In this document: positions 34,329 to 43,219 of the stretch, piece after piece
Position numbering within the stretch: the stretch's first letter is position 1
Layout of the letters: every line of letters begins with the position of its first letter
DNA from: Flavobacterium fragile
Lineage (GTDB): Bacteria; Bacteroidota; Bacteroidia; Flavobacteriales; Flavobacteriaceae
Length of the DNA stretch: 64,000 nucleotides
Reading direction: 5' to 3'
NCBI RefSeq assembly: GCF_023634865.1
Contig: NZ_JAMLJN010000005.1
Span: 175,879-239,878, forward strand
Made by a program: the position numbers and the translations under genes
Notes under the pieces: model-generated
The model's database searches: none
Seen by the model: only the letters and a program-made list of their open reading frames with translations
What the model was told of the DNA's origin: nothing

Positions 34329-34349
34329 TGAAATTGAATTAGTTAAAAG

Positions 34350-34365
34350 TATGATTACAATCATA
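34350..34365. promoter_or_regulatory. Fnr-type palindrome of the nos promoter
   Basis: TATGATTACAATCATA has perfect 7-bp arms with a 2-bp centre. TGATT..AATCA matches the Fnr core TGATnnnnATCA. The centre is 36.5 bp from the end of the nos -7 box, about -42 from the start of transcription, the class II activation position. Confidence 0.82.
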
Positions 34366-34440
34366 AAAAAGATATTTTTATCCATAATATTAACTTTTTT
34401 TTATAAAACGTTTGAAAGCTTTTATGTTAAAAAATCAAGC

Positions 34441-34456
34441 TATGATTTCAATCATA
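34441..34456. promoter_or_regulatory. Fnr-type palindrome of the RIC promoter
   Basis: TATGATTTCAATCATA has perfect 7-bp arms and differs from the nos copy only at one central base. Its centre is 36.5 bp from the end of the RIC -7 box, exactly the spacing seen at the nos promoter. Confidence 0.82.
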
Positions 34457-34477
34457 ATAAAATCTTTATTTAAAGGA

Positions 34478-34485
34478 TAAATTTG
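34478..34485 (+). promoter_or_regulatory. -7 element of the RIC gene
   Basis: TAAATTTG is an exact TAnnTTTG match, 23 bp upstream of the start codon at 34509 and followed by TCC as at the other two promoters of this set. Confidence 0.6.
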
Positions 34486-34508
34486 TCCTTCATTAAACAA
34501 TATTAGTT

Positions 34509-35231
34509 ATGGTCTTAGAAACAAATAAAACAATTGGAGAAATCGTTGCAGATGATTTTAGAACAGCAGGTGTATTTAGTCAATTAGGAATCGACTTCTG
34601 TTGTAAAGGGAATCGAACCATAGATGAAGTATGCAATAGAAAAGGAATTGATAAATATGTACTTTTAGAAGAATTAGATCGTGCGACTGCTAACAACAGC
34701 AATCAAAATATCGATTTTAAATCATGGGGAATGGATTTACTTATCGATTATATCGAAAAAAAACATCATAGATATGTAGAAGAAAAAATTCCGCAATTAT
34801 TGATGTTCTTAACAAAATTAGAACAAGTTCACGGCAAAAATCATCCTGAACTTTTTGAAATTAAAAATTTATTTCATCAAAGTGCAAACGATTTAACCCA
34901 ACACATGAAGAAGGAAGAGTTGATATTATTCCCTTTTATTAAAAAAATGGTTGAAGCCAATCGCAATCATACAGCCGCTGGTAATCCTGGATTTGGTTCT
35001 GTTGCAAACCCTATCGAAATGATGAAAGAAGAACACGAAAACGAAGGTGAACGTTTTGAAAAAATCAAAGCTTTAACTCAAAATTATACACCTCCAGCAG
35101 ATTCTTGTAATACTTACAAAGTAACCTTCAAAATGTTGGAAGAATTTGAAACGGATTTACACGCACATATTCATTTAGAAAACAACATATTATTTCCGAG
35201 AGCCATCGTTTTTCAAGAAAGGTTTTATTAA
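34509..35231 (+). CDS. RIC iron-sulphur cluster repair di-iron protein
   Basis: A 240-residue ScdA/YtfE/DnrN-family protein. The N-terminal ScdA domain shows TIGEIVADDFRTAGVFSQLGIDFCCKG with the CC pair. The hemerythrin-like domain follows, with His/Glu ligands in KKHHRYVEE, HGKNHPELFEI, HMKKEELILFP, EHENEGERF and HAHIHLENNILFP. It repairs Fe-S clusters damaged by NO. Its promoter carries the same Fnr-type box and spacing as the divergent nos operon, so the two are co-induced. Confidence 0.95.
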   Translation: MVLETNKTIGEIVADDFRTAGVFSQLGIDFCCKGNRTIDEVCNRKGIDKYVLLEELDRATANNSNQNIDFKSWGMDLLIDYIEKKHHRYVEEKIPQLLMFLTKLEQVHGKNHPELFEIKNLFHQSANDLTQHMKKEELILFPFIKKMVEANRNHTAAGNPGFGSVANPIEMMKEEHENEGERFEKIKALTQNYTPPADSCNTYKVTFKMLEEFETDLHAHIHLENNILFPRAIVFQERFY

Positions 35232-35244
35232 TTAATTTGTTTTT

Positions 35245-35278
35245 AAGATAGAATTTTGGCTCCTTTACATTCTATCTT
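35245..35278 (+). terminator. Stem-loop after the RIC gene
   Basis: AAGATAGAAT and ATTCTATCTT form a perfect 10-bp stem with a 14-nt loop. It lacks a strong T-run and is followed within 10 bp by a better terminator. Confidence 0.5.
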
Positions 35279-35285
35279 GAAAAGG

Positions 35286-35314
35286 AAAGGACAGCTAGAT
35301 ACGGGCTGTCCTTT
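35286..35314. terminator. Bidirectional terminator between RIC and NAT genes
   Basis: AAAGGACAG and CTGTCCTTT form a perfect 9-bp stem with an 11-nt loop and short flanking A/T-rich tails. It lies 5 bp from the end of the convergent NAT gene. Confidence 0.75.
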
Positions 35315-35318
35315 CTAT

Positions 35319-36140
35319 TTAAGGTTTGGTCACAATTAAAGCAAATTGTTCATCCAAGTTATCCCATTCGGGCAATTGGATTTTAAAAACATGGATTAGT
35401 ATATTTTTTAATTCTGCTACCGAAGTTACTTGTTCAGAAACTACTTTACCATCTAAAAAATAAGTCGAAAACTTATTGTCTACTAGAGAGTACCTACAAT
35501 TTTGATCTGCACGAGCTACCGTTAAAATGTTAGTAAAAATATGATTAGGATGGGTAGAGGTATACCAATTGGCTACTTCAAAATCAACAAAATATTGTTT
35601 TTCAATAGTAAACTTGTACATGGATTTCCACTCATTTTGCAATAATGTTTGCATGACAAAATGTAAATCCTTTTTTATAATTCGAATAGTTTCATGGGAA
35701 GTTTGATGCACCTCATGTAACACAAAAGGAATGGGGTGGGTTAACGATTGTGCCCCAAAACCTACATCTATCAAATAAACTTCGTTGTTAAGCACCACTT
35801 TTAAAAACAAATGTGTTTTTGCAGGAAAAGCATCATCTGACTTGTTCCACACAACTCTAGCTGATAAAGGAATTACTTCAAAACCAATTTGTTTTAACAC
35901 TTTGTAAAATAATGTGTTTTGTTCAAAACAATAACCGCCTCTGCCCGAAGCTATTATTTTATCTGAAACTGAGGTAATATCAATAGGTACCGACTTTTTA
36001 AAAATAGGATTAAGATTCTCAAACGGAATAGTAGTAACATGAAGAAAAGTAAGTTGTTGTAAAGTCTCTAAATTTACTTGCGGAACATCACAAAAACCTA
36101 TTCTCTCAAAATAACTTTTTAATGAAACAAGAGTCGACAT
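35319..36140 (-). CDS. Arylamine N-acetyltransferase
   Basis: A 273-residue cytosolic NAT that moves acetyl from acetyl-CoA to arylamines or hydrazines. The catalytic triad is visible: Cys in GRGGYCFEQN, His in AKTHLFLKV and Asp in YLIDVGFG. The start was moved to 36140 (MSTLVSLKSYFERIGF), the usual NAT beginning; the longer reading adds 13 unlikely residues. It stands alone between convergent and same-strand genes, and a detoxification role is only generic inference. Confidence 0.93.
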   Translation of the reverse strand: MSTLVSLKSYFERIGFCDVPQVNLETLQQLTFLHVTTIPFENLNPIFKKSVPIDITSVSDKIIASGRGGYCFEQNTLFYKVLKQIGFEVIPLSARVVWNKSDDAFPAKTHLFLKVVLNNEVYLIDVGFGAQSLTHPIPFVLHEVHQTSHETIRIIKKDLHFVMQTLLQNEWKSMYKFTIEKQYFVDFEVANWYTSTHPNHIFTNILTVARADQNCRYSLVDNKFSTYFLDGKVVSEQVTSVAELKNILIHVFKIQLPEWDNLDEQFALIVTKP

Positions 36141-36211
36141 AACATTCTGAATTAGACTTGTAAAATTATGTAAAAACAAGAGATAGTATCAATCTTAATA
36201 AGATGAAACAA

Positions 36212-37012
36212 TTAGTTTAAACTAAATTCAAAAACAATAGGAATATGATCTGAAATTGCTCTAGCTGCTTTTAAAGAAGTAAATGAGCGATAAAAATGAA
36301 TGACATGAGAACGAATGAGGCGTATTTTAGATGTATCGTACCAAATGTTATCATACTCATTAGCCAAACAAATTCCTTTTTTACATTCGCGTTTTAAAGA
36401 CGTTTTTTGTTTGGTAAAAGCAGGTAAATATCCCATTTTACGCAAAGGAGCAAATACAGTATGTGATTGAGGACAATTAAAATCGCCAACAAAAACCAAA
36501 TTCAAATCGGAATATTGTTGTGGTAATAATTTAAAATATTTGATTTCAGTTTCAGGTTGTTTGCTTTTAGGAATGGCATGAAAATTTACAACAGTAAAAG
36601 GTTTTCCTTCATAATCAAAAGTGCAATAGTAAGGCTCTCGATCTATTTCTACATGATATTTTTGTTCTAACCAAGCCTCACCTACTTTTGTAACTTGAGC
36701 CGTTTTCCACAAAAAAGCATAACGTTCTCTGCTCGATTTCGTTCCACTGGTAGGATCACTAATTACATAATCCCATTTTGAACCTGTTCTATTCAAAGCA
36801 TCGGCTAATTTGGCAACAGCTTGTGCCCCTTTATCTCCCGCTACTACTTCTTGAATAGCCAACACATCGTAATCTTGTAAAGTAGTTACCATAAAATTGA
36901 TTTCAGATTCAGATTTAGAACTTCCTAAATTTTCGATATTCCAAGAAAGTAACTTTACTTGCGCTTGCAATCCTATACAAAGGAGTAAGAATACTACAAC
37001 TAACTTTTTCAT
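36212..37012 (-). CDS. Secreted endonuclease/exonuclease/phosphatase-family protein
   Basis: A 266-residue EEP-fold protein with a signal peptide (ends ~GLQAQ, residue 18). The active-site motifs appear in order: LLSWNIENLG, AIQEVV, NFHAIP, VFVGDFNCPQ and ISDHIPIVFEF, which supply the metal-binding Glu/Asp and the catalytic His. It could be a DNase-I-like nuclease or a lipid/nucleotide phosphatase; the short length and signal peptide favour a secreted nuclease. There is no clear operon partner. Confidence 0.9.
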   Translation of the reverse strand: MKKLVVVFLLLCIGLQAQVKLLSWNIENLGSSKSESEINFMVTTLQDYDVLAIQEVVAGDKGAQAVAKLADALNRTGSKWDYVISDPTSGTKSSRERYAFLWKTAQVTKVGEAWLEQKYHVEIDREPYYCTFDYEGKPFTVVNFHAIPKSKQPETEIKYFKLLPQQYSDLNLVFVGDFNCPQSHTVFAPLRKMGYLPAFTKQKTSLKRECKKGICLANEYDNIWYDTSKIRLIRSHVIHFYRSFTSLKAARAISDHIPIVFEFSLN

Positions 37013-37102
37013 GTAAAACGTATAAACTTAGATTAACTAATTTCTAATTAAAAAATTCACTTCATTGACCTCTATACTAAAAAAGCGACTTTCCATAAAT
37101 TT

Positions 37103-38338
37103 CTATTTTTCTTTGTAATACAAAATTCCTTCTCCATTAGCATAACAGAAAAATGTCCCATTTTCATCATAAACTTTAATCAAAGGATCTTTTGATTTAA
37201 AATAGTCATAGTCCACTAATATGGGGATTTTATCAAAAATGGGTGCTATAATTTTATTTTCAGGATGGTCATAAATGTACAAACCATATTTTGAACCATT
37301 TCTCAAGACATAACCTCCATTACTTCCTGAAAAAGAAGCTTTGTAAATTTCATCATACTGAATAGGAACCATGAGTTTCTTATACCCCGTATTATAATAC
37401 CCCATCTTTCCATTTTCTTCAACAAGGTAGCCATTCTCAGGACGGATAGATTCTCTTCTAAATACAATTTGTTCAGGTTTTGATAATTCCCAATAAAATT
37501 TATGCTTTGTAGTAATCGATTGCCATTGATCAATTCGCTTTTGTGAAGTTTTAGGCTGCTCTACTATTCTAAAATCACTATCAATAACTTCCACGGCAGT
37601 ATCATAATCTGCATACTCGTTTTTAGTTTTTATGGCAAAGGGTTTGGTTTCAATTGCTTTAATCTGATTGTTTACTAGGTCAATAACAGCTTGCATTCCT
37701 TGGTTATTGATATCTTTATAAGTAACCAAAATGGAATTATCATTGGTTCTGTATTCGCCATTATAACGCAATTCCAGATAAGAAGATTTATCGAAAAAAA
37801 TTCGGGTTACTTTTTTTTGCTTCAAATTGTACACAAACATACTGTAAAGATTATCCATATCGGTTGTAACCATTAATACCTCATTCAACTCGTTTTTTTC
37901 ATCTAAAGCATCTAAAATACTAATACTTTTATAATCGGTTGTAAAGACACGATTTCCTTTTGCATCATACAAAGTTTGAAACTCATCGATTTCATCTTGT
38001 AATACTCTGTTGTATTTTCTTTTCGGACGGTAATCACATCCTAAGAAAAAACGGCCTTCTCTATAAAAAAAGTGATGCTTTTTGTCTTTTATAATGATTT
38101 TGTTTTGATAGACTAAACTAGTTAAAACCTCATTTCCAACAAATTTATGGCAATTGAAATACGTTACTTTATCTTCTTGTCTTGGAACAACTAGGTCAAA
38201 TTCAGGGGCAATAAAAATTTGTCCTGCTCTATTGGAAATACCAAACTTATCTCCCACCCTATATGGCACTCCCACTTCTTGAGCATGAGAAGTAACAAAC
38301 AAAATAACAAACAAAAAAAACGAAAAAAATCTTTTCAT
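37103..38338 (-). CDS. Secreted WG-repeat-containing protein
   Basis: A 411-residue protein with a signal peptide (ends ~SHAQ, residue 19). WG-type repeats are visible at both ends: GDKFGISNRAGQIFIAPEFD near the start, and ENGKMGYYNTGYKKLMVPIQYDEI and GSKYGLYIYDHPENKIIAPIFD near the end. The central ~200 residues are diverged or a separate beta-rich domain. WG repeats are binding modules with no fixed function. The gene stands alone with a 90-bp gap to its downstream neighbour. Confidence 0.85.
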   Translation of the reverse strand: MKRFFSFFLFVILFVTSHAQEVGVPYRVGDKFGISNRAGQIFIAPEFDLVVPRQEDKVTYFNCHKFVGNEVLTSLVYQNKIIIKDKKHHFFYREGRFFLGCDYRPKRKYNRVLQDEIDEFQTLYDAKGNRVFTTDYKSISILDALDEKNELNEVLMVTTDMDNLYSMFVYNLKQKKVTRIFFDKSSYLELRYNGEYRTNDNSILVTYKDINNQGMQAVIDLVNNQIKAIETKPFAIKTKNEYADYDTAVEVIDSDFRIVEQPKTSQKRIDQWQSITTKHKFYWELSKPEQIVFRRESIRPENGYLVEENGKMGYYNTGYKKLMVPIQYDEIYKASFSGSNGGYVLRNGSKYGLYIYDHPENKIIAPIFDKIPILVDYDYFKSKDPLIKVYDENGTFFCYANGEGILYYKEK

Positions 38339-38584
38339 ATTACATTGTATTAAAATCTCCTTTCATCGTTTTTTTTTATACGCTGAAATAGTAGAATTGA
38401 TGAAATTAATTTACTCCTGCAAGATATCAATTTATTTTACAGCTGGATTACGATTTGAAATAATTGTGAATACAAAAGAGTAGATTTTGAATAGTAATTT
38501 CTGTAATCTAGCAGTCTATCAAATTATTGGAAAATTGAACTACATTAAGACTAAAATTCATCTGTTAAAATTTTCTAAGTATTG

Positions 38585-38615
38585 TTGCGAAACATAATCC
38601 TTCGAGGTAGCTTTG
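38585..38615 (+). promoter_or_regulatory. Promoter of the RND efflux operon
   Basis: A TTG at 38585-38587, a 20-bp spacer and the exact -7 box TAGCTTTG (38608-38615) together match the Bacteroidota promoter layout. The -7 box ends 21 bp before the first start codon, 38637. The other 250 bp of this gap show nothing else. Confidence 0.65.
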
Positions 38616-38636
38616 CCATAAAATTGCTAACCCCTG

Positions 38637-38936
38637 ATGAGAACGATAAGGTCAAAATTTGTTCACCTATTTGTTTTTTTAATTGCTACTTCGATTCTCC
38701 TGGATTGGTCTGATCATTGTCATAAAAATGTATTAGACAAATTTGAGGAAGTATCGTTGGTGGGTCGTGGTGAAACCAAAGAATTTTCTCTTTTCAAAGG
38801 TATCGTTAAAAATAAAGATACAGAACTTTCGATTCCTTCACCTGCAATACGTATTGCCAATGAGCAATCACTTCAATATTTTATTACATTTACTTGTAAA
38901 ATCAAATCTTACCTGCATTTGCTGCAATTATTTTAA
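38637..38936 (+). CDS. Small membrane protein ahead of the efflux genes
   Basis: A 99-residue predicted protein with one N-terminal hydrophobic helix (~residues 8-24, VHLFVFLIATSILLDW), then DHCHKNVLDKFEEV and a mixed polar region. I do not recognise a family. A good promoter lies at the right distance upstream and the adaptor gene follows 54 bp later, which argues that it is real. A second ORF in another frame overlaps its 3' part, so a frameshift or a shorter product is possible. Confidence 0.5.
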   Translation: MRTIRSKFVHLFVFLIATSILLDWSDHCHKNVLDKFEEVSLVGRGETKEFSLFKGIVKNKDTELSIPSPAIRIANEQSLQYFITFTCKIKSYLHLLQLF

Positions 38937-38990
38937 AAAATTACTTTTCTCAAACGTATATTTTTTTAAAAACTTACTAACTTTTATCAC

Positions 38991-40097
38991 ATGAAAAAGA
39001 ATTACCTAGTTGTAGCACTTATGGTGCTAGGACTTACTGTGTCTTGTAACGACAACTCTAACAAAAAAAGCAACCAAGGAAAAAGCGTACCTGTAATTAC
39101 CATAAACTATAAAGATACATTAATTCAAAATAGCTTTGTAGCGGATATTCAAGCGAAAAAAAATATTGAAATCCGTTCAAGAGCCGCCGGAATTATCGAA
39201 CAAATCTTCGTAAACGAAGGTCAATTCGTAAAAAAAGGACAACGTTTGTTCAAAACCAACGATGCCGAATTACGTATGGAACTTAACAAAGTGACTGCGA
39301 GTTTAAGACAAGCAGATGCCGATATTAGAATTGCCGAAATCGAAGTAAATCAATTACAAGCCTTATATGCTAAAGACTTCGTAGCGAGTAACGAACTTGA
39401 TATGGCTAAAGCAAAACTAGCCTCTGCCAAAGCAAAACGCGCGTATGTAGATGCCGAATTAAGAGCTGTTGAACAAAGAATATCTTTCACAAATATTGTA
39501 GCCCCATTTGATGGAGTAATTGATGTTATTCCTTTTAAAGAAGGTAGTTTAGTCGAAAATGGAGCCTTATTAACCACTTTATCACAATTAAATGAAGTAT
39601 ATGCATATTTCTCCATTCCAGAAAATTTATATTTTGAATTAATTGCGCACAATAAAATGGGCAAACATCAAAAAATTGAATTGATATTGCCAAATCGTGA
39701 GCATTATGATTATAGTGGAACTTTAAAAACAGCGGAGGGAGAAATCGATCCGGCAACCGGTTCTATCCGTTACAAAGTAATGTTTCCAAACCCAGAACGC
39801 CTTATCAAGCACGGAACATCTGGTAAATTAGTCATTTCAGAAAGAGAGGAAAACGCAATCATTGTGCCTCAAAAAGCGACTTTCTCTATTCAAGATAAAA
39901 CCTATGTCTTTGTGGTTGGAAAAGACCAAAAAGTAAAAATGCAAAACATTCAAATTGGCTCTACTCTACGCGAATCCTACATCGTTACTTCAGGTTTGAA
40001 AAAAGACGACGTAATTGTTTTAGAAGGAACGCAATCGTTACGAGATGGTGATGTTGTTAAAATTAAAGAAAACGCAACCTCTAAAACACGCAAATAA
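38991..40097 (+). CDS. RND efflux periplasmic adaptor (membrane-fusion protein)
   Basis: A 368-residue lipoprotein (lipobox TVSC, Cys about residue 19) of the AcrA/MexA type. Lipoyl-like halves flank a coiled hairpin (SRAAGIIEQIFVNEGQFVKKGQRLF ... RISFTNIVAPFDGVIDVIPFKEGSLVENG), followed by beta-barrel and membrane-proximal domains. It bridges the inner-membrane pump and the outer-membrane channel. It is followed by the pump gene after 2 bp. Confidence 0.94.
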   Translation: MKKNYLVVALMVLGLTVSCNDNSNKKSNQGKSVPVITINYKDTLIQNSFVADIQAKKNIEIRSRAAGIIEQIFVNEGQFVKKGQRLFKTNDAELRMELNKVTASLRQADADIRIAEIEVNQLQALYAKDFVASNELDMAKAKLASAKAKRAYVDAELRAVEQRISFTNIVAPFDGVIDVIPFKEGSLVENGALLTTLSQLNEVYAYFSIPENLYFELIAHNKMGKHQKIELILPNREHYDYSGTLKTAEGEIDPATGSIRYKVMFPNPERLIKHGTSGKLVISEREENAIIVPQKATFSIQDKTYVFVVGKDQKVKMQNIQIGSTLRESYIVTSGLKKDDVIVLEGTQSLRDGDVVKIKENATSKTRK

Positions 40098-40099
40098 TC

Positions 40100-43000
40100 A
40101 TGGTAGAAATGTTTATAAAACGAAAGGTACTTTCGTTGGTAATCTCTATATTTTTTGTATTATTAGGATTAATGGCAGTATTCCAAATGCCAATTACACA
40201 ATTCCCTGATATTGTACCACCATCTGTAACGGTAACTGCAAAATATACTGGAGCTAATGCCGAAGTATCTGCTAACGCTGTGGCGTTACCTTTAGAACGT
40301 GCCATCAACGGAGTTCCAGGGATGACTTACATGTCTACTGTAACTTCTAACGACGGATTAACGTTAATTCAAGTTTTTTTTGAAGTAGGAACCGACCCTG
40401 ATTTAGCAGCCGTTAACGTTCAAAATAGGGTAACTACTATATTAGACGAACTTCCCGAAGAGGTAATTCGTGCTGGAGTTACCACTGAAAAAGAGGTAAA
40501 CAGTATGTTAATGTACTTGAACATAACAAGTACCGAAGAAAGTCAGGACGAACAATTCATCTATAACTTTACAGACATTAACATTCTGCAAGAATTAAAA
40601 CGTATTGATGGTGTGGGTCGTGCCGAAATCATGGGGCAAAAAGAATACTCCATGCGTGTTTGGTTAGATCCTCAAAGAATGCAATCGTACAATGTTTCAG
40701 CAGACGAAGTCATCCAAGCCTTACAAAAACAGAATATATCGGCAGCTCCAGGTAAAGTGGGAGAAACTTCTGGAAAAACAACGAGTCAGTTGCAATATGT
40801 AATCAAATACACGGGTAAATTTTTCGACCCAAAACAATACGAAGATATAGCCATTAAATCCGATGCTAAAGGAACTATTTTACGCTTAAAAGACATCGCA
40901 AAAGTTGAATTTGGTGCCATGAACTACGGAATGGTTTCTAAAACCAATGGAAAGCCATCGGCATCCATCATGATGAAACAGCGCCCAGGATCCAATGCTT
41001 CGGAAGTAATTGAAAAAGTAAAAGCCAAAATGGCCGAACTAAAAGGTACTTCATTCCCTCCAGGTATGGATTATAGCTTAGCGTATGATGTTTCACGTTT
41101 CTTAGATGCCTCAATTAGTGCGGTATTAACAACATTAATTGAAGCGTTTTTTTTAGTAGGATTTGTGGTATTCTTATTCCTACAAGATTGGCGTTCTACC
41201 ATTATTCCGGTACTAGCGGTTCCTGTTGCTCTAGTGGGTACGTTTGCCTTTATGCAAATGATGGACTTCTCGATTAACTTACTAACCTTATTCGCTTTAG
41301 TTTTAGCGATTGGTATTGTGGTAGACAATGCTATTGTAGTGGTAGAAGCCGTTCACGTAAAAATGGAAGAAGGCACCCCACCCTTACAAGCTACGATTGA
41401 AGCTACAAAAGAAATTGCTGGAGCCGTTGTCGCTATTACCATTGTAATGTCGGCCGTGTTCATTCCAGTGGCATTCCTGAGCGGACCTGTTGGAGTATTC
41501 TACCGCCAGTTCTCTCTAACCTTAGCAATTAGTATTGTGATTTCGGGGATTAACGCATTAACTTTAACACCTGCTTTATGTGCGATAATCTTAAAGCCTC
41601 ACAATCATAACAAAAAGAAAAGTGCCTTGGACAATTTCTTCCATAAATTCAATAACGGATTTGAAAAACTAACCAACGGATATACCAATATTCTATCCAA
41701 GTTTGCAACCAAAACTACGGTAACGTTTGGAATTTTATTCGCCTTCATAGTGTTAACATTCTTAACCACAAGAATACTTCCAACAGGATTCATCCCAATG
41801 GAAGACCAAGGAATGGTATATGTGAGTGTTACTACGCCGCAAGGAGCAACCGTAGAACGTACCGAAAAAGTTTTGGATGAAATCACCGCTATGGCACAAA
41901 AAATTGAAGGCGTTGAAAACGTTACTACCTTAGCGGGATACAGCATCGTGACTGAAATTGCGGGTTCGTCTTATGGTATGGCTATGATTAACATGAGTGA
42001 TTGGTCGGAACGAACCAAATCTGTGGATGATTTGATTGTCGAACTAACCGAAAAAACGAAAGAAATTGCCGATGCTCAAATCGAAGTGTTTGCCCCACCT
42101 ACAGTTCCAGGATTTGGTAATACAAGTGGATATGAATTGCGTTTGTTAGATCGTTCAGGAGGTAAAATCGAAAATACGGATAAAATTACTAAAGAGTTCA
42201 TCGCGAAATTGAATAAAGCTCCCGAACTTCAAAACAACTTTACAAGTTTTGATGCTACGTTTCCTCAATATTTAATTCATGTTGATTATGATTTAGCAGC
42301 TAAAAAAGGAATCTCAGTAGACAATGCGATGTCAACGCTTCAAACTATGTTAGGTTCTTACTATGCAACCAACTTCATACGATTCAGTCAAATGTATAAA
42401 GTTATGGTACAAGCAAGTCCGGAACACCGCGACACACCTGAAAGCATCTTAAACTTATATGCCAAAAGTGATAACGGTGAAATGGTGCCTTTCTCAACAT
42501 TCATTAGAATTGAACGTGTATATGGACCAGAAGTACTTACTCGTTACAACATGTATATGTCAGCCATGATTAACGGGGAACCTGCAGAAGGATACAGCTC
42601 CGGTGATGCCATTGCAGCAGTAGAACGAGTAGCACAAGAAACACTGCCACGTGGATTCGATATCGAATGGTCGGGAATGACGCGTGAAGAAATACTTTCA
42701 GGAAATCAAACGACCATTATTTTCTTGGTATGTTTATTATTCGTTTACTTATTATTAGCGGCTCAATACGAGAGCTTCTTATTACCTATGCCGGTATTAT
42801 TGAGTTTACCAACGGGGATTTTCGGTTCTTACATAACGCTGGTGTTGGTTGGATTAGCAAATAACATTTACGCCCAAGTAGCCTTAGTCATGTTGATTGG
42901 ATTGCTTGCCAAAAATGCCATTCTGATTGTAGAATTTGCAATAGCCCGAAACAAAGAAGGTTTAGATATTGTATCTGCTGCTATTGAAGGTGCTAAACAA

Positions 43001-43219
43001 CGATTACGTCCTATTTTAATGACATCCTTTGCCTTTATTGCCGGACTGATTCCGTTGTGTTTGGCTTCTGGAGCGGGCGCTGTTGGAAACCAATCGATTG
43101 GATATGCAGCTGCTGGAGGTATGTTAATTGGAACTGTTTTTGGATTGGTTATCATACCCGGATTGTACATCTTTTTTGCCAAATTAGAAAATAAAAAAAC
43201 AAATGAAATCAATAACTAA
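40100..43219 (+). CDS. RND multidrug efflux permease (HAE1/AcrB type)
   Basis: A 1039-residue, 12-helix pump. Typical segments are FPDIVPPSVTVTAKYTGANAE, the TM4 region LAIGIVVDNAIVVVEAV, the TM10 region GLLAKNAILIVEFA with the relay Lys, and the end GLVIIPGLYIFFAKLE. The TM4 relay pair is Asp409-Asn410, where AcrB has Asp407-Asp408. The remaining Asp and Lys are present. The pump overlaps the outer-membrane factor gene by 17 bp. Substrates cannot be predicted. Confidence 0.95.
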   Translation: MVEMFIKRKVLSLVISIFFVLLGLMAVFQMPITQFPDIVPPSVTVTAKYTGANAEVSANAVALPLERAINGVPGMTYMSTVTSNDGLTLIQVFFEVGTDPDLAAVNVQNRVTTILDELPEEVIRAGVTTEKEVNSMLMYLNITSTEESQDEQFIYNFTDINILQELKRIDGVGRAEIMGQKEYSMRVWLDPQRMQSYNVSADEVIQALQKQNISAAPGKVGETSGKTTSQLQYVIKYTGKFFDPKQYEDIAIKSDAKGTILRLKDIAKVEFGAMNYGMVSKTNGKPSASIMMKQRPGSNASEVIEKVKAKMAELKGTSFPPGMDYSLAYDVSRFLDASISAVLTTLIEAFFLVGFVVFLFLQDWRSTIIPVLAVPVALVGTFAFMQMMDFSINLLTLFALVLAIGIVVDNAIVVVEAVHVKMEEGTPPLQATIEATKEIAGAVVAITIVMSAVFIPVAFLSGPVGVFYRQFSLTLAISIVISGINALTLTPALCAIILKPHNHNKKKSALDNFFHKFNNGFEKLTNGYTNILSKFATKTTVTFGILFAFIVLTFLTTRILPTGFIPMEDQGMVYVSVTTPQGATVERTEKVLDEITAMAQKIEGVENVTTLAGYSIVTEIAGSSYGMAMINMSDWSERTKSVDDLIVELTEKTKEIADAQIEVFAPPTVPGFGNTSGYELRLLDRSGGKIENTDKITKEFIAKLNKAPELQNNFTSFDATFPQYLIHVDYDLAAKKGISVDNAMSTLQTMLGSYYATNFIRFSQMYKVMVQASPEHRDTPESILNLYAKSDNGEMVPFSTFIRIERVYGPEVLTRYNMYMSAMINGEPAEGYSSGDAIAAVERVAQETLPRGFDIEWSGMTREEILSGNQTTIIFLVCLLFVYLLLAAQYESFLLPMPVLLSLPTGIFGSYITLVLVGLANNIYAQVALVMLIGLLAKNAILIVEFAIARNKEGLDIVSAAIEGAKQRLRPILMTSFAFIAGLIPLCLASGAGAVGNQSIGYAAAGGMLIGTVFGLVIIPGLYIFFAKLENKKTNEINN

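Noticed and set aside
38743..38994. 83-codon ORF overlapping the small gene ahead of the efflux operon
   Set aside because: It starts within the other ORF, overlaps the adaptor start and is less well placed to the promoter; kept only as a note on a possible frameshift.
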